From the NCBI GenBank assembly GCA_963677655.1, contig OY782088.1: DNA of 64,000 nucleotides; one strand, given 5' to 3'. Positions 1 through 7,898 of this stretch are shown here, in pieces. Under the pieces are notes generated by a model. It ran no database searches. It saw only the letters and a list, made by a program, of their open reading frames with translations, and had not been told where the DNA came from. This DNA comes from Saccharicrinis sp963677655 (GTDB taxonomy: Bacteria > Bacteroidota > Bacteroidia > Bacteroidales > Marinilabiliaceae). The position numbers were made by a program, and so were the translations under genes. How positions within the stretch are numbered: position 1 is the first letter of the stretch; the number at the start of each line of letters is the position of its first letter.

Positions 1-200
1 GCTAAAACCTGTGTATAATCATCAACGTTTGATTCTTCAATGGATTTTACTCCTTCTTTAAAACTTTCCTTACCATTAAAGTAAACATTATAATGTGCAG
101 TTAGGTCATGATAATTCCGGCTAAGCCAGGTATTCTTTTTCGTAGAACAACCCAGTAAAACCAACACGATCAGCAATATATATATATTATTTAATTTCAT
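1..200 (-). CDS. PorW/SprE-like type IX secretion lipoprotein (5' end only)
   Basis: This is the N-terminal part of a gene that runs off the left edge of the window; 66 residues are visible. It opens with a short hydrophobic signal ending in a lipobox (VLLGCS), so the product should be an outer-membrane or periplasmic lipoprotein. The stretch after it (HYNVYFNGKESFKEG) matches the start of the tetratricopeptide-repeat lipoproteins SprE/PorW of Bacteroidota as I remember them. Those are needed for type IX secretion and gliding. The TPR region itself lies outside the window. gldH elsewhere in the window fits the same lifestyle. The family call rests on this short stretch only. Confidence 0.7.
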   Translation of the reverse strand, partial: MKLNNIYILLIVLVLLGCSTKKNTWLSRNYHDLTAHYNVYFNGKESFKEGVKSIEESNVDDYTQVL

Positions 201-528
201 TTATTTTCAATTAGTAATCAGTATTCGGTCTTCTGTACTCAGTTTCAGTTTCTAAATGTAATTAAATAAATAATTAACAACCTTTTACAACCCTACTCTT
301 CATCATTATACTATCACACTCCTTTAACCTTTTACTCTTAACCTCGCTACCTTGTTATTTAATCTTCTATTTCAAAAGTAGCCATAACAATTAAAACTAC
401 CTTTATGTAAAAATATTATATCCACATCACAAAAATGCTTATTCTATCAAAAACAAGACTCATTTATTGTGGATTCTTATAAAAAGCAAATATATTTGAA
501 TTCTAAGTGTTTTAAAAATTAGTTATCA
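201..528. other. Intergenic gap, divergent promoters
   Basis: This AT-rich spacer separates two divergent genes. I find no open frame of useful length and no RNA gene. The right end holds a good Bacteroidota-type promoter for the response regulator (listed separately). The left part has degenerate short repeats of the ACTCAGTTTCAG kind. Confidence 0.5.
467..498 (+). promoter_or_regulatory. Bacteroidota-type promoter of the NtrC-like regulator
   Basis: A TTGTGG element at 467-472 is followed, 21 nt after its TTG, by TATATTTG at 491-498. This matches the Bacteroidota sigma consensus TTTG - N19-21 - TAnnTTTG. Transcription would start near 505, giving a leader of about 25 nt before the ATG at 529. 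Confidence 0.5.
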
Positions 529-1887
529 ATGAAAATTCATATTGTAGAAGACGACCGCGTTTTTAACAAACTAATTGAGCGTTCGCTTGCCCTAAATCCT
601 GATTTTGAAATTGATACCTACTTCGATGGAGAGACATTTTTTAAACACCTACCTGACAATCCTGATATTGTAACCCTAGATTTAGGTTTACCCGACCATA
701 CCGGAGAAGAAATACTAAGGCAAATAAAGAAATATAACCCTGATATTGAAGTTATTATCATCTCTGGTCAGGATTCCATTACAACAGCTGTAAATTTATT
801 ACGAGAAGGCGCTTACGATTACATCACAAAAGATGAAAACATAAAAGATCGTCTATTAAACAGCGTTAATAACATCCGTAATAAAAAGAAGTTACTGGAC
901 GAAATATCGCAACTAAAAAATGAAATAGCTACAAAATATAATTTTGGGAATGCTATTATTGGAGATAGTCCTGTAATGAAGGATGTCTTTGCATTGGTTC
1001 AAAAAGCTGTAAAAATTCCTAATATAAATGTTTCCATTTATGGAGATACAGGTACAGGTAAGGAACTTGTAGCTAAAACAATCCACTATAATTCCATACG
1101 TAAAAACAAGGCTTTTATAGCAGTGAACATGGGCGCCATTCCTCGAGATTTGATTGAAAGTGAATTATTTGGTCACGAAAAAGGGGCTTTTACAGGTGCC
1201 ATATTAACTAAAAAGGGAAAATTTGAAGAGGCAGAAGGAGGAACAATCTTTTTAGATGAAATTGGCGAAATGGATATTAACCTACAGGTAAAATTACTAA
1301 GAGTACTCCAGGAACGTGAAATAACGAGGGTTGGAGGAAATGAAGTAATAAAAGTCAACTGCAGAATCATAACAGCCACTAACAGAGATCTTTTAGAAGA
1401 GGTTAAAGCCAGTAATTTTCGAGAGGACCTATATTATAGATTACTTGGACTTCCTATTCACCTTCCTCCTTTAAAAGATCGTCAAAATGATATCATCACG
1501 CTAAGTCAATTTTTCCTCAATCAATTTTGCGAAGACAATGATATGACTCTTATGACTTTTACGTCCAGAGCAAAAAAGAAGCTATTGAGTTATAATTTTC
1601 CGGGTAATGTTCGGGAACTAAAAGCGATCATAGAGCTTAGTGCCGTAATGGCCAGCGATCATAAAATTGATGAAGAAAACATCCTTTTCAATTCTACAGC
1701 AGCGGAATTAGATATACTTGCAGAAGAAATGACGTTAAAAGAATATACAGAAAGAATCATTCGCCATTACTTACGACAGTATGATAATAACGTTTTAAAA
1801 GTGGCTAAAAAACTGGACATTGGTAAATCAACCATATACAATTTAATCAAACGAGATAAACAAAGTGATGTAATTAGCGAAAATTAG
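529..1887 (+). CDS. Sigma-54-dependent response regulator (NtrC family)
   Basis: This 452-residue protein is a complete NtrC-type activator of sigma-54 RNA polymerase. Residues 1-120 form a receiver domain with the acidic pocket E7/D8/D9 and phospho-acceptor D51. Next comes an AAA+ ATPase with Walker A GDTGTGKE, an intact GAFTGA loop for sigma-54 contact, and a Walker B LDEIGEM stretch. The C-terminus carries a Fis-type helix-turn-helix (VAKKLDIGKSTIYNLIKR). No histidine kinase lies beside it, so it is an orphan regulator whose partner and targets cannot be told from this window. The ATG at 529 follows a good promoter with a short leader. Confidence 0.93.
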   Translation: MKIHIVEDDRVFNKLIERSLALNPDFEIDTYFDGETFFKHLPDNPDIVTLDLGLPDHTGEEILRQIKKYNPDIEVIIISGQDSITTAVNLLREGAYDYITKDENIKDRLLNSVNNIRNKKKLLDEISQLKNEIATKYNFGNAIIGDSPVMKDVFALVQKAVKIPNINVSIYGDTGTGKELVAKTIHYNSIRKNKAFIAVNMGAIPRDLIESELFGHEKGAFTGAILTKKGKFEEAEGGTIFLDEIGEMDINLQVKLLRVLQEREITRVGGNEVIKVNCRIITATNRDLLEEVKASNFREDLYYRLLGLPIHLPPLKDRQNDIITLSQFFLNQFCEDNDMTLMTFTSRAKKKLLSYNFPGNVRELKAIIELSAVMASDHKIDEENILFNSTAAELDILAEEMTLKEYTERIIRHYLRQYDNNVLKVAKKLDIGKSTIYNLIKRDKQSDVISEN

Positions 1888-2076
1888 GCCGTGCCCCTCG
1901 CTAAAAAATAAAAGTAAAGCAACCTTATTATTCTCGGGTCAGGCTTTCCACTTCTACTCCTCGCTTTCTTCCACCCTGACGAGATACAATTCTCAATCCT
2001 TAAAATAATCTCCTAATTAAACATTTTTTTTAATATTCGCTGTGGGGTATTCGCTACAATCCTTCACGCTGCCTCT
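1888..2076. repeat. GC-richer pyrimidine-rich intergenic element
   Basis: This gap between convergent genes is clearly richer in G and C, and in pyrimidine runs, than its surroundings (CAGGCTTTCCACTTCTACTC, TCCTCGCTTTCTTCC, CCTTCACGCTGCCTCTC). The segment GTCAGG at 1938-1943 can pair with CCTGAC at 1975-1980. It resembles dispersed extragenic elements I remember from Bacteroidota genomes. Only one copy is in the window, so its repeat status is an inference. Confidence 0.35.
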
Positions 2077-3324
2077 CTAATAACTTTGCAACTTATAATC
2101 TTTAACTAAATCAATTGTATGATTTAATAACCCAACTCCCCCATAAGCTCCATGTCCGGGAATTACATATTCTGCATCTCCATATTTATTTAATAGCTTA
2201 CTAACAGTTCCATCCCACTCGTCAACGACAGCATCGGCCAGGTTTCCTAAACTTTTCGATTTTTCATTTTTAACCATACATCCGCCAAATAGAACTTTAT
2301 GTTTTGGTAACCAAACTATTATGTTATCAAAAGAATGACCTCCCCCATTATAACTACATTCAATAGTTTCGCCATTAAAATCCAATATTTTAATACTTTC
2401 GAATGAATCCTGAGGTATTTCTAATCCCAATTCTTTGCACTTCTTAACTGTCAAAGAATTAGCTATTGAATGCACTCCTTTAGAATGCAAGAATTTGATA
2501 CCCCCCATACAATCCTCATGAAAATGACCTGGTATAAACATTGTAACCTTTATATTCATTCTATCCTTTAAAAAATCATAAAGCCTTTGCGTTTGATCGT
2601 TATCCATTGGTGTATCTACCATTATAGCTTTACCTTGTTTAGCTACTATCATACCGTTTGAAGGAAACCTTCCATATTTTGCAGAGTTATACCAACTTAT
2701 ATGAATAAAAATTGAATCTGTTAAATGGATCAATTGAAGATCATTATCAATAAAGATATTTTCATTTTGCACTAAGACCCTATGGGTAAATAAATCAATG
2801 GCTTTTAAATAATGTCGTGCACCCTCTGGTGTAATATCTCTTTGAAATCCACTCAATTCCGGCTTATTAATATTTATCCAGCTGGTAATATCATTTAAAC
2901 GACCACTCCATTTTTTAGTATCAAACTGCTGATAGTCATTAATAACCAATTTAGATATTCTACCATTTTTAAACTCAACAGAAATATTTGAAATCATTGG
3001 ATCATCATGTAAAAAATCAATTCGTTGATCTTTTTTAGAAATCACAGCATCGCTACCATTTTCCTGTTTACTAATACTTAAAACCTTATAGCGTGGTACA
3101 AAAACAGAATCCCATTGAAAAACAGTTTTAAAGTCATCTATAGAATTACAAAGAGAAAAATTACCTTCTGTCATTGTAAAGTCAGAAGTAACAAGATTAC
3201 TTAATTCTTCAAAGTCAGATTGATTAAATGCTTCAAAAAAATTTAGAATTAACTCATTTTCTGATTTATTATTACATCCAACTAAGAATACGCATCCAAC
3301 AAGAAGAAAGAAAAGGGATTTCAT
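2077..3324 (-). CDS. Subclass B1-like metallo-beta-lactamase with extra N-terminal domain, lipoprotein
   Basis: This 415-residue protein starts with a lipoprotein signal (FLVGC, Cys17). Residues 20-135 look like an NTF2/SnoaL-type alpha+beta domain. Residues 185-410 are a metallo-beta-lactamase fold with every B1 zinc ligand visible: H267, H269 and D271 (HFHEDCMGG), H330 (GGGHSFDN), C349 (GGC) and H391 (PGHG). The B1 substrate-binding lysine (K352) and asparagine (N361, LGNLADA) are also present. The spacing and flanking residues resemble CcrA of Bacteroides as I remember it. It would hydrolyse beta-lactams in the periplasm, or be a close relative acting on another lactam or ester. B1 enzymes usually have about 230-250 residues, so the fused N-terminal domain is unusual. 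It is transcribed alone, convergent with the NtrC-like gene. Confidence 0.82.
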   Translation of the reverse strand: MKSLFFLLVGCVFLVGCNNKSENELILNFFEAFNQSDFEELSNLVTSDFTMTEGNFSLCNSIDDFKTVFQWDSVFVPRYKVLSISKQENGSDAVISKKDQRIDFLHDDPMISNISVEFKNGRISKLVINDYQQFDTKKWSGRLNDITSWININKPELSGFQRDITPEGARHYLKAIDLFTHRVLVQNENIFIDNDLQLIHLTDSIFIHISWYNSAKYGRFPSNGMIVAKQGKAIMVDTPMDNDQTQRLYDFLKDRMNIKVTMFIPGHFHEDCMGGIKFLHSKGVHSIANSLTVKKCKELGLEIPQDSFESIKILDFNGETIECSYNGGGHSFDNIIVWLPKHKVLFGGCMVKNEKSKSLGNLADAVVDEWDGTVSKLLNKYGDAEYVIPGHGAYGGVGLLNHTIDLVKDYKLQSY

Positions 3325-3476
3325 AAATTAAGAGTTTAAAATTCAGACTAAAATTACATATAAATATCTATAAATTGTAGATTAATAGATATTAGAAAAT
3401 AGAACTTAGACTTTTTTTACCAATAATTTAAACACCCCTATCTTCCTCGTAAATAACACTTAAAGCCAATCACAAA

Positions 3477-3797
3477 TCACTTTTCCTCACTTTTCTTTAA
3501 ATAATCCATTATTGTTTTTGGCAATCTCTTTTTCCATCCTAGTAAAAACAAGCCTACAGCATACAATCCAATATTAAAAATGCCGATAGAAAAAATACCT
3601 ATAGAGAAGATTCCAACTGAAAATATTCCTATTGCAAATTTACCTGATGCAAAAACACCAAGAGCATAATCACCAGATGAAAAATAATTAAAACTAAAAT
3701 TTCCTATACTACAAACTCCACCATTTGTAAATTGTAAAATTACACCCAAAACAAATAAAACTACCGCTGTTAAAATAATCCAAACTTTCTTTTTCAT
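3477..3797 (-). CDS. Small membrane protein with glycine-aromatic pentad repeats
   Basis: I do not recognise this 106-residue protein as a named family. It has an N-terminal membrane segment (residues 5-24). From about residue 32 to 87 it is built of five-residue units of the form G-x-[F/Y]-x-x (GVFAS, GKFAI, GIFSV, GIFSI, GIFSI, GIFNI, GLYAV, GLFLL), followed by a basic and acidic tail. The regular pentads suggest a pentapeptide-like beta-helix or tightly packed glycine-zipper membrane helices; which one cannot be decided here. Its own short unit lies between the beta-lactamase-like gene and a LytTR regulator. Confidence 0.7.
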   Translation of the reverse strand: MKKKVWIILTAVVLFVLGVILQFTNGGVCSIGNFSFNYFSSGDYALGVFASGKFAIGIFSVGIFSIGIFSIGIFNIGLYAVGLFLLGWKKRLPKTIMDYLKKSEEK

Positions 3798-4131
3798 TAC
3801 TTAATTTTTTATTGATTAAAACTAAAATTGTTGATGCAATGATAATTTCAAATTACTGACCAGCAAAGCAATTGGGATATACTACAAGCATTTGTGATGA
3901 CTTGCATATGTGTAATGATTAAATACTATAATCTGTGACGAGTTGGAAAGAGAAATTAGAGAAAAGGACAATGGATAAACCAGGAAAACATAGTTATCTC
4001 AGTATTAATTTCCAGTACTTAAGTTAGATGGAGTATGAAGTAAGTAGTGAGTGATGAGTAGTGAACAAAAGCGATATGGCAAAGGGTATAAAATTAACAA
4101 ACTGCAAATCTGTCCTCGACTTTACAGGATA
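3798..4131. other. Intergenic gap with short degenerate repeats
   Basis: No coding frame or RNA gene is supported here. Around 4030-4067 there is a low-complexity run of GAGTATGAAG / TAGTGAGTGA / TGAGTAGTGA units. The rest is ordinary AT-rich spacer. Confidence 0.4.
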
Positions 4132-4995
4132 CTAGTTCGAGCTTTTTTCTATCATTTTATTTTTAAAGTTTTTAGTAAAGCTTCTTGATACCGGAATTGT
4201 TTTTTCTAAGTTTTTTAATTCCACATTGAATCCCTGAGAATTCCCCTTTACATCTTTTACATAAGCCAAATTAATAATGTATGCCCTATGACATTTAAAA
4301 AACATTGGCCTTTCTTGCAATTGTTCCTCAAGGTTTTTAATTGTATTTCGTATCATATGAGATTCAACCACCTCATCATCAATACAAAAAACATTAATAT
4401 AATTACCTTCTGATTCAATTGCGATTATATTATCCGCATTGATATTTATTTTTTGTTTGCCTGACTCAACCACAATAATATCTTCTTGTTTTTCTGTCTT
4501 TTCATGAATGGAAGCATTAATTTCCTGAGAATAAGCCATATTTTTCTTTAACATGGCATTTTGAGAAATGAAAGTTATTAATACAATAGGAATAATAGCT
4601 ATTGCAATGGTAAACATCATAAAAATCAAAAAACCTTTAAAACCAAACCAAGGTATAACAGAGAATAGTATGGAGTATGAATAATTTCCTAAACCTATTG
4701 AAAACACAATCCACACCAACCATAAAATTTGCTTTTTTACAGTCCATTTGTCCTCATCAAATACAGAAGAATTAACAAATGGAAGAATCACATAGTTGAT
4801 TACTAAGACAATAAAGGTAACTAAACCATATCCTAACAAAACAAAATCTTTATAATCATGCTTTAACAACTGCAACCCAAAAGGCTGAAATACATACAAA
4901 AACAATGAAATAAACAAACTAATAGAAATGGCTGACTTCCATTTATTCTGAGTTTGAGGATAGGGTTTATTAAAAAAAGTCAATAGTAAATTCAT
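4132..4995 (-). CDS. Membrane-anchored LytTR-type DNA-binding regulator
   Basis: This 287-residue protein has four predicted membrane helices (about 20-40, 51-73, 90-110 and 119-143), a linker, and a C-terminal LytTR DNA-binding domain from about residue 172. The domain shows the typical blocks IIAIESEGNYINVF, FFKCHRAYIINL and IPVSRSFTKNFK. There is no receiver or kinase domain, so it is a one-component, membrane-bound regulator. Neither its ligand nor its targets are visible. It is separated from the upstream PL22-like gene by a terminator and is probably transcribed alone. Confidence 0.85.
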   Translation of the reverse strand: MNLLLTFFNKPYPQTQNKWKSAISISLFISLFLYVFQPFGLQLLKHDYKDFVLLGYGLVTFIVLVINYVILPFVNSSVFDEDKWTVKKQILWLVWIVFSIGLGNYSYSILFSVIPWFGFKGFLIFMMFTIAIAIIPIVLITFISQNAMLKKNMAYSQEINASIHEKTEKQEDIIVVESGKQKININADNIIAIESEGNYINVFCIDDEVVESHMIRNTIKNLEEQLQERPMFFKCHRAYIINLAYVKDVKGNSQGFNVELKNLEKTIPVSRSFTKNFKNKMIEKSSN

Positions 4996-5093
4996 TATAT
5001 ATAATCTGATATCTGCATTACAAATTCAAGTATAAGCGTTTTTGTTTAGATAACAACAATATTTTAAACTCAATCCCTTTACTACTAAATAAA

Positions 5094-5131
5094 AAAACTG
5101 ATAATAATATATTTAAATTATTACCAGTTTT
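5094..5131 (-). terminator. Terminator of the PL22-like gene
   Basis: AAAACTG at 5094-5100 pairs with CAGTTTT at 5125-5131, extended inward by an imperfect ATAATAAT/ATTATTA stem. Read on the minus strand it is followed by a run of T. It sits just after the stop of the PL22-like gene. Confidence 0.6.
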
Positions 5132-5158
5132 CACTATAACTAATTAGTATCCTATAAT

Positions 5159-6436
5159 TTAATTATTTATATCAACTTTATATATTTGACTTTTACCTTC
5201 AAAATTTGCTCTGAATATTATTGACTTGCCATCCGGAGTAAAATGTACATTGGGTTCTAAATCATAATTATGATGTTGCATATTTACCAACTTTTCACTT
5301 TTTAACTTCATTTCTTTATCATCAGGAAGAAATAGGTAAATCCATCTGCCATTTTCAGCTTTAGCTACTTGTGTTTCATTTCCTCCATCACCTGCAAATA
5401 CATTCTGATCGGGAGATATATTAAAATGAATTGACCATTCATCTCTTTCCATTTGATAAGCCATTTCCTTTCCTGTCCTCAAGCTTGTTCCAGCTAAAAA
5501 GAAAGTCTCTCCACGAGGTTTCTGTAAATCAAACCAAACCGTTTGACCATCAACACTAAAAAACTCATGCCCTGCAATTTCTCTTTCCATTGTTCTTGTG
5601 TGCATTAACATAGGTTCTTTCTCTCGCATTTTAATCGTCCAAATACGATTTACCTTGTGCCATGGACCTTCATGACAAAACATTAAAATATCCGGATCAG
5701 TTGGAGAAAACTGAACATGATTTAACCATGCTGTATCATTATGAACCGGCAACAACTCTTTATTATTAATATTGATAGTAAAAATTGTGTGAGGAAGCTT
5801 GGCTTCATAAATAAGTTGAAAGAACTCTGATTTTTTAGGATGATGTTTTAAAATAGAATCTTTTTCAGGGACACTGAAAACTCCGGCCAGTAATGTTTCA
5901 TCTGCATTTAACGTTGTAATTCCTGTGCGTTTTAATGAATCAGGAAAAACGTATAATATTCTTGAGTTACCATTATCCACATTTGTAGCATAAATAGTAT
6001 CACCTCCCTGATATATCACTTCTCGGTGTTTTTTAGCGACAATTTCCCCCCGAATAGGACTTGTATTATGTGTAAGTTGTTTTGTCTCGAGAGTTTTCAG
6101 ATCCATCACAAAAATCTGACGCACTTCTCTTCCTCGATAAACATGATCGGAAACACCTTCTACCTGACTTCCATAATACACCATTAAGGAACCTTTACCA
6201 TCTGATGTAGGTAAAAAGGGATTATTGTGAAAATAAAAACTTCGATTGTCACCTTCATTTCGGGTGAGCTTTGTTAGTTTATGACCGGTATCTTTATCGA
6301 TCCATTGATTTGGCATTGATTCTTGACCACCTGTTTCTAAAACAGGAATTGATTCTTTACTGTTACAACTACAAACGAATATAGAAGTAAGCAAAGCAGT
6401 TGATAACTGAAGGAAATTTGTACGTAGATTGACCAT
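5159..6436 (-). CDS. Oligogalacturonate lyase-like beta-propeller (PL22)
   Basis: This 425-residue protein begins with a signal ending in a possible lipobox (FVCSC), then forms a WD40/PD40-like beta-propeller. The blocks NHVQFSPTDPDILMFCHEGP, RIWTI and GHEFFSVDGQTVWFD are those I associate with oligogalacturonate lyase, polysaccharide lyase family 22, which cleaves unsaturated digalacturonate during pectin breakdown. Histidines in GHEFF and in NMQHHNYDLEPNVHF are candidates for metal binding. Characterised PL22 enzymes are often intracellular, whereas this one carries an export signal. No other pectin genes are nearby, so its link to pectin is uncertain and a related substrate is possible. 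Confidence 0.75.
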   Translation of the reverse strand: MVNLRTNFLQLSTALLTSIFVCSCNSKESIPVLETGGQESMPNQWIDKDTGHKLTKLTRNEGDNRSFYFHNNPFLPTSDGKGSLMVYYGSQVEGVSDHVYRGREVRQIFVMDLKTLETKQLTHNTSPIRGEIVAKKHREVIYQGGDTIYATNVDNGNSRILYVFPDSLKRTGITTLNADETLLAGVFSVPEKDSILKHHPKKSEFFQLIYEAKLPHTIFTININNKELLPVHNDTAWLNHVQFSPTDPDILMFCHEGPWHKVNRIWTIKMREKEPMLMHTRTMEREIAGHEFFSVDGQTVWFDLQKPRGETFFLAGTSLRTGKEMAYQMERDEWSIHFNISPDQNVFAGDGGNETQVAKAENGRWIYLFLPDDKEMKLKSEKLVNMQHHNYDLEPNVHFTPDGKSIIFRANFEGKSQIYKVDINN

Positions 6437-6691
6437 AATAGATTAAGATTTAATTTTAACCTATTAAAGTTAATCGAAGTTGAATGGTTAATAATGTAGA
6501 TTTGTATTATAACCTGTTGTATTGTTCACTCGCAAACAAGTGAAAAATTTATTTAACCACAATATCATTAGTTCAGTAAACAATTACAACAGTCATATTT
6601 CGATATGTATAATTTACAAAACAACATACAATCAACTGATTTAATACACTTTGTAAATAAATCTAAATTCTATTATCTAAAAACTAACGAT

Positions 6692-6871
6692 CTATTGAAT
6701 ATGATACTTTTTTATAATCTCATCTTTCGTTCCTTCATCCAGTGATTTCATATATTTTTTCCAACCCGGACAGAATTTAATGTGCCATCTCCAGATTCTT
6801 CCAATAAATGATTTTGGATTTGTATCATATTTAGCTCTCATAGCACAGTTTTCACAAGACGCAGATTCCAT
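6692..6871 (-). CDS. Conserved small CxxC protein, 59 residues
   Basis: This short gene encodes MESASCENCAMRAKYDTNPK, followed by SFIGRIWRWHIKFCPGWKKY and a charged helix ending in YHIQ. It has a CxxC pair (C6, C9) and a third cysteine in CPGWK, next to a Trp-rich basic stretch (RIWRWH). I recall near-identical small proteins in other Bacteroidota, which supports a real gene, but know no function. The cysteines suggest metal binding or redox chemistry. It is a free-standing unit upstream of the LytTR regulator cluster. Confidence 0.7.
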   Translation of the reverse strand: MESASCENCAMRAKYDTNPKSFIGRIWRWHIKFCPGWKKYMKSLDEGTKDEIIKKYHIQ

Positions 6872-7034
6872 AATGAATGATTTTAATATTTCAACAACCT
6901 TATTATAAATTACAAATCAAGTTATACCGATAAGTATTTAATATGATCAACAACTACTCTTCGTTTGTATTTGATCTTTAAATATCTATCGGCATTATCC
7001 AGTATTCACATATTATTAAATATAAATGGTATAA

Positions 7035-7766
7035 TTACAAAAATCTCTTCTTCACAAATTCATCAAAAACTTCTTTGTATTGCTTACTGATCGGAATGCG
7101 TTCATTACCAAAAATGATTCTATATCGTTCTATAGTAGTTACTTTATCCAGATTTACAATAAAAGAACGATGTATACGCATAAAACGGTCTTTAGGTAAT
7201 CGCTCTTCTATGGATTTCATAGTTGCATAAAAAACGATAGCTTTAGTTGAAGATTCTGTATATAATTTTACATAATCCTTCAGCCCTTCAAGATAAAGTA
7301 TATCATTGTAATCTATTCTTCGGGTTTGGGAGTTTGCTTTGATAAACAAATAATCTTCTTCAACTCCTGCTACACTAATGTTTTGATTTGATGCTGATTC
7401 TATTAAATCAAAATGATCTTTGGCATGCTTGGCTGATTTTAGAAAAACCTCATAACTAACAGGCTTAAGCAAGTAATCTAATGCATGTAATTGAAATCCT
7501 TCGACTGCATATTTTTCATAAGCTGTAATAAAAATTACTTTGCTATTATCATCAAGGGTTCGTGCAAACTCAACGCCAGTAAAATCAGGCATTTGTATAT
7601 CCAAGAAGATTAATTGCACTTTATTTTCCTGCAAAAACTCCATGGCATCTACCGGATTATCAAACTCACCCTTTAATTCTAAAAACGGAGTTTTATTAAT
7701 GTGTGATACAATTAAACCTAATGCTAATGGTTCATCATCTATTGCTATGCAGGTAATTTTTTTCAT
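7035..7766 (-). CDS. LytTR response regulator
   Basis: This 243-residue regulator has a receiver domain (acidic pocket D10/D11/E12, phospho-acceptor D56, conserved K101 in YLLKPV) and a C-terminal LytTR DNA-binding domain (about 137-240) with FMRIHRSFIVNL. An in-frame start 39 nt further upstream exists, but MKKITCIAIDDEP is the normal start of the family, so I place it at 7766. It is the partner of the LytS-type kinase just upstream. Together they end the tripartite efflux cluster and probably control it. Confidence 0.92.
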   Translation of the reverse strand: MKKITCIAIDDEPLALGLIVSHINKTPFLELKGEFDNPVDAMEFLQENKVQLIFLDIQMPDFTGVEFARTLDDNSKVIFITAYEKYAVEGFQLHALDYLLKPVSYEVFLKSAKHAKDHFDLIESASNQNISVAGVEEDYLFIKANSQTRRIDYNDILYLEGLKDYVKLYTESSTKAIVFYATMKSIEERLPKDRFMRIHRSFIVNLDKVTTIERYRIIFGNERIPISKQYKEVFDEFVKKRFL

Positions 7767-7898
7767 ATGTTTTAAATTAGACACAAGTATCAAGACATAA
7801 GACAAAAGACTTGAATTAAGTCTTGAAAAATATTATCATACTAATTTGCAATTTATCATCTTTGTTGCAGATATTATAATAATCACTTTCAATATACT

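Noticed and set aside
5094..5131. Hairpin as a riboswitch
   Set aside because: It is downstream of a stop codon and followed by a T run on the minus strand, so terminator is the simpler reading.
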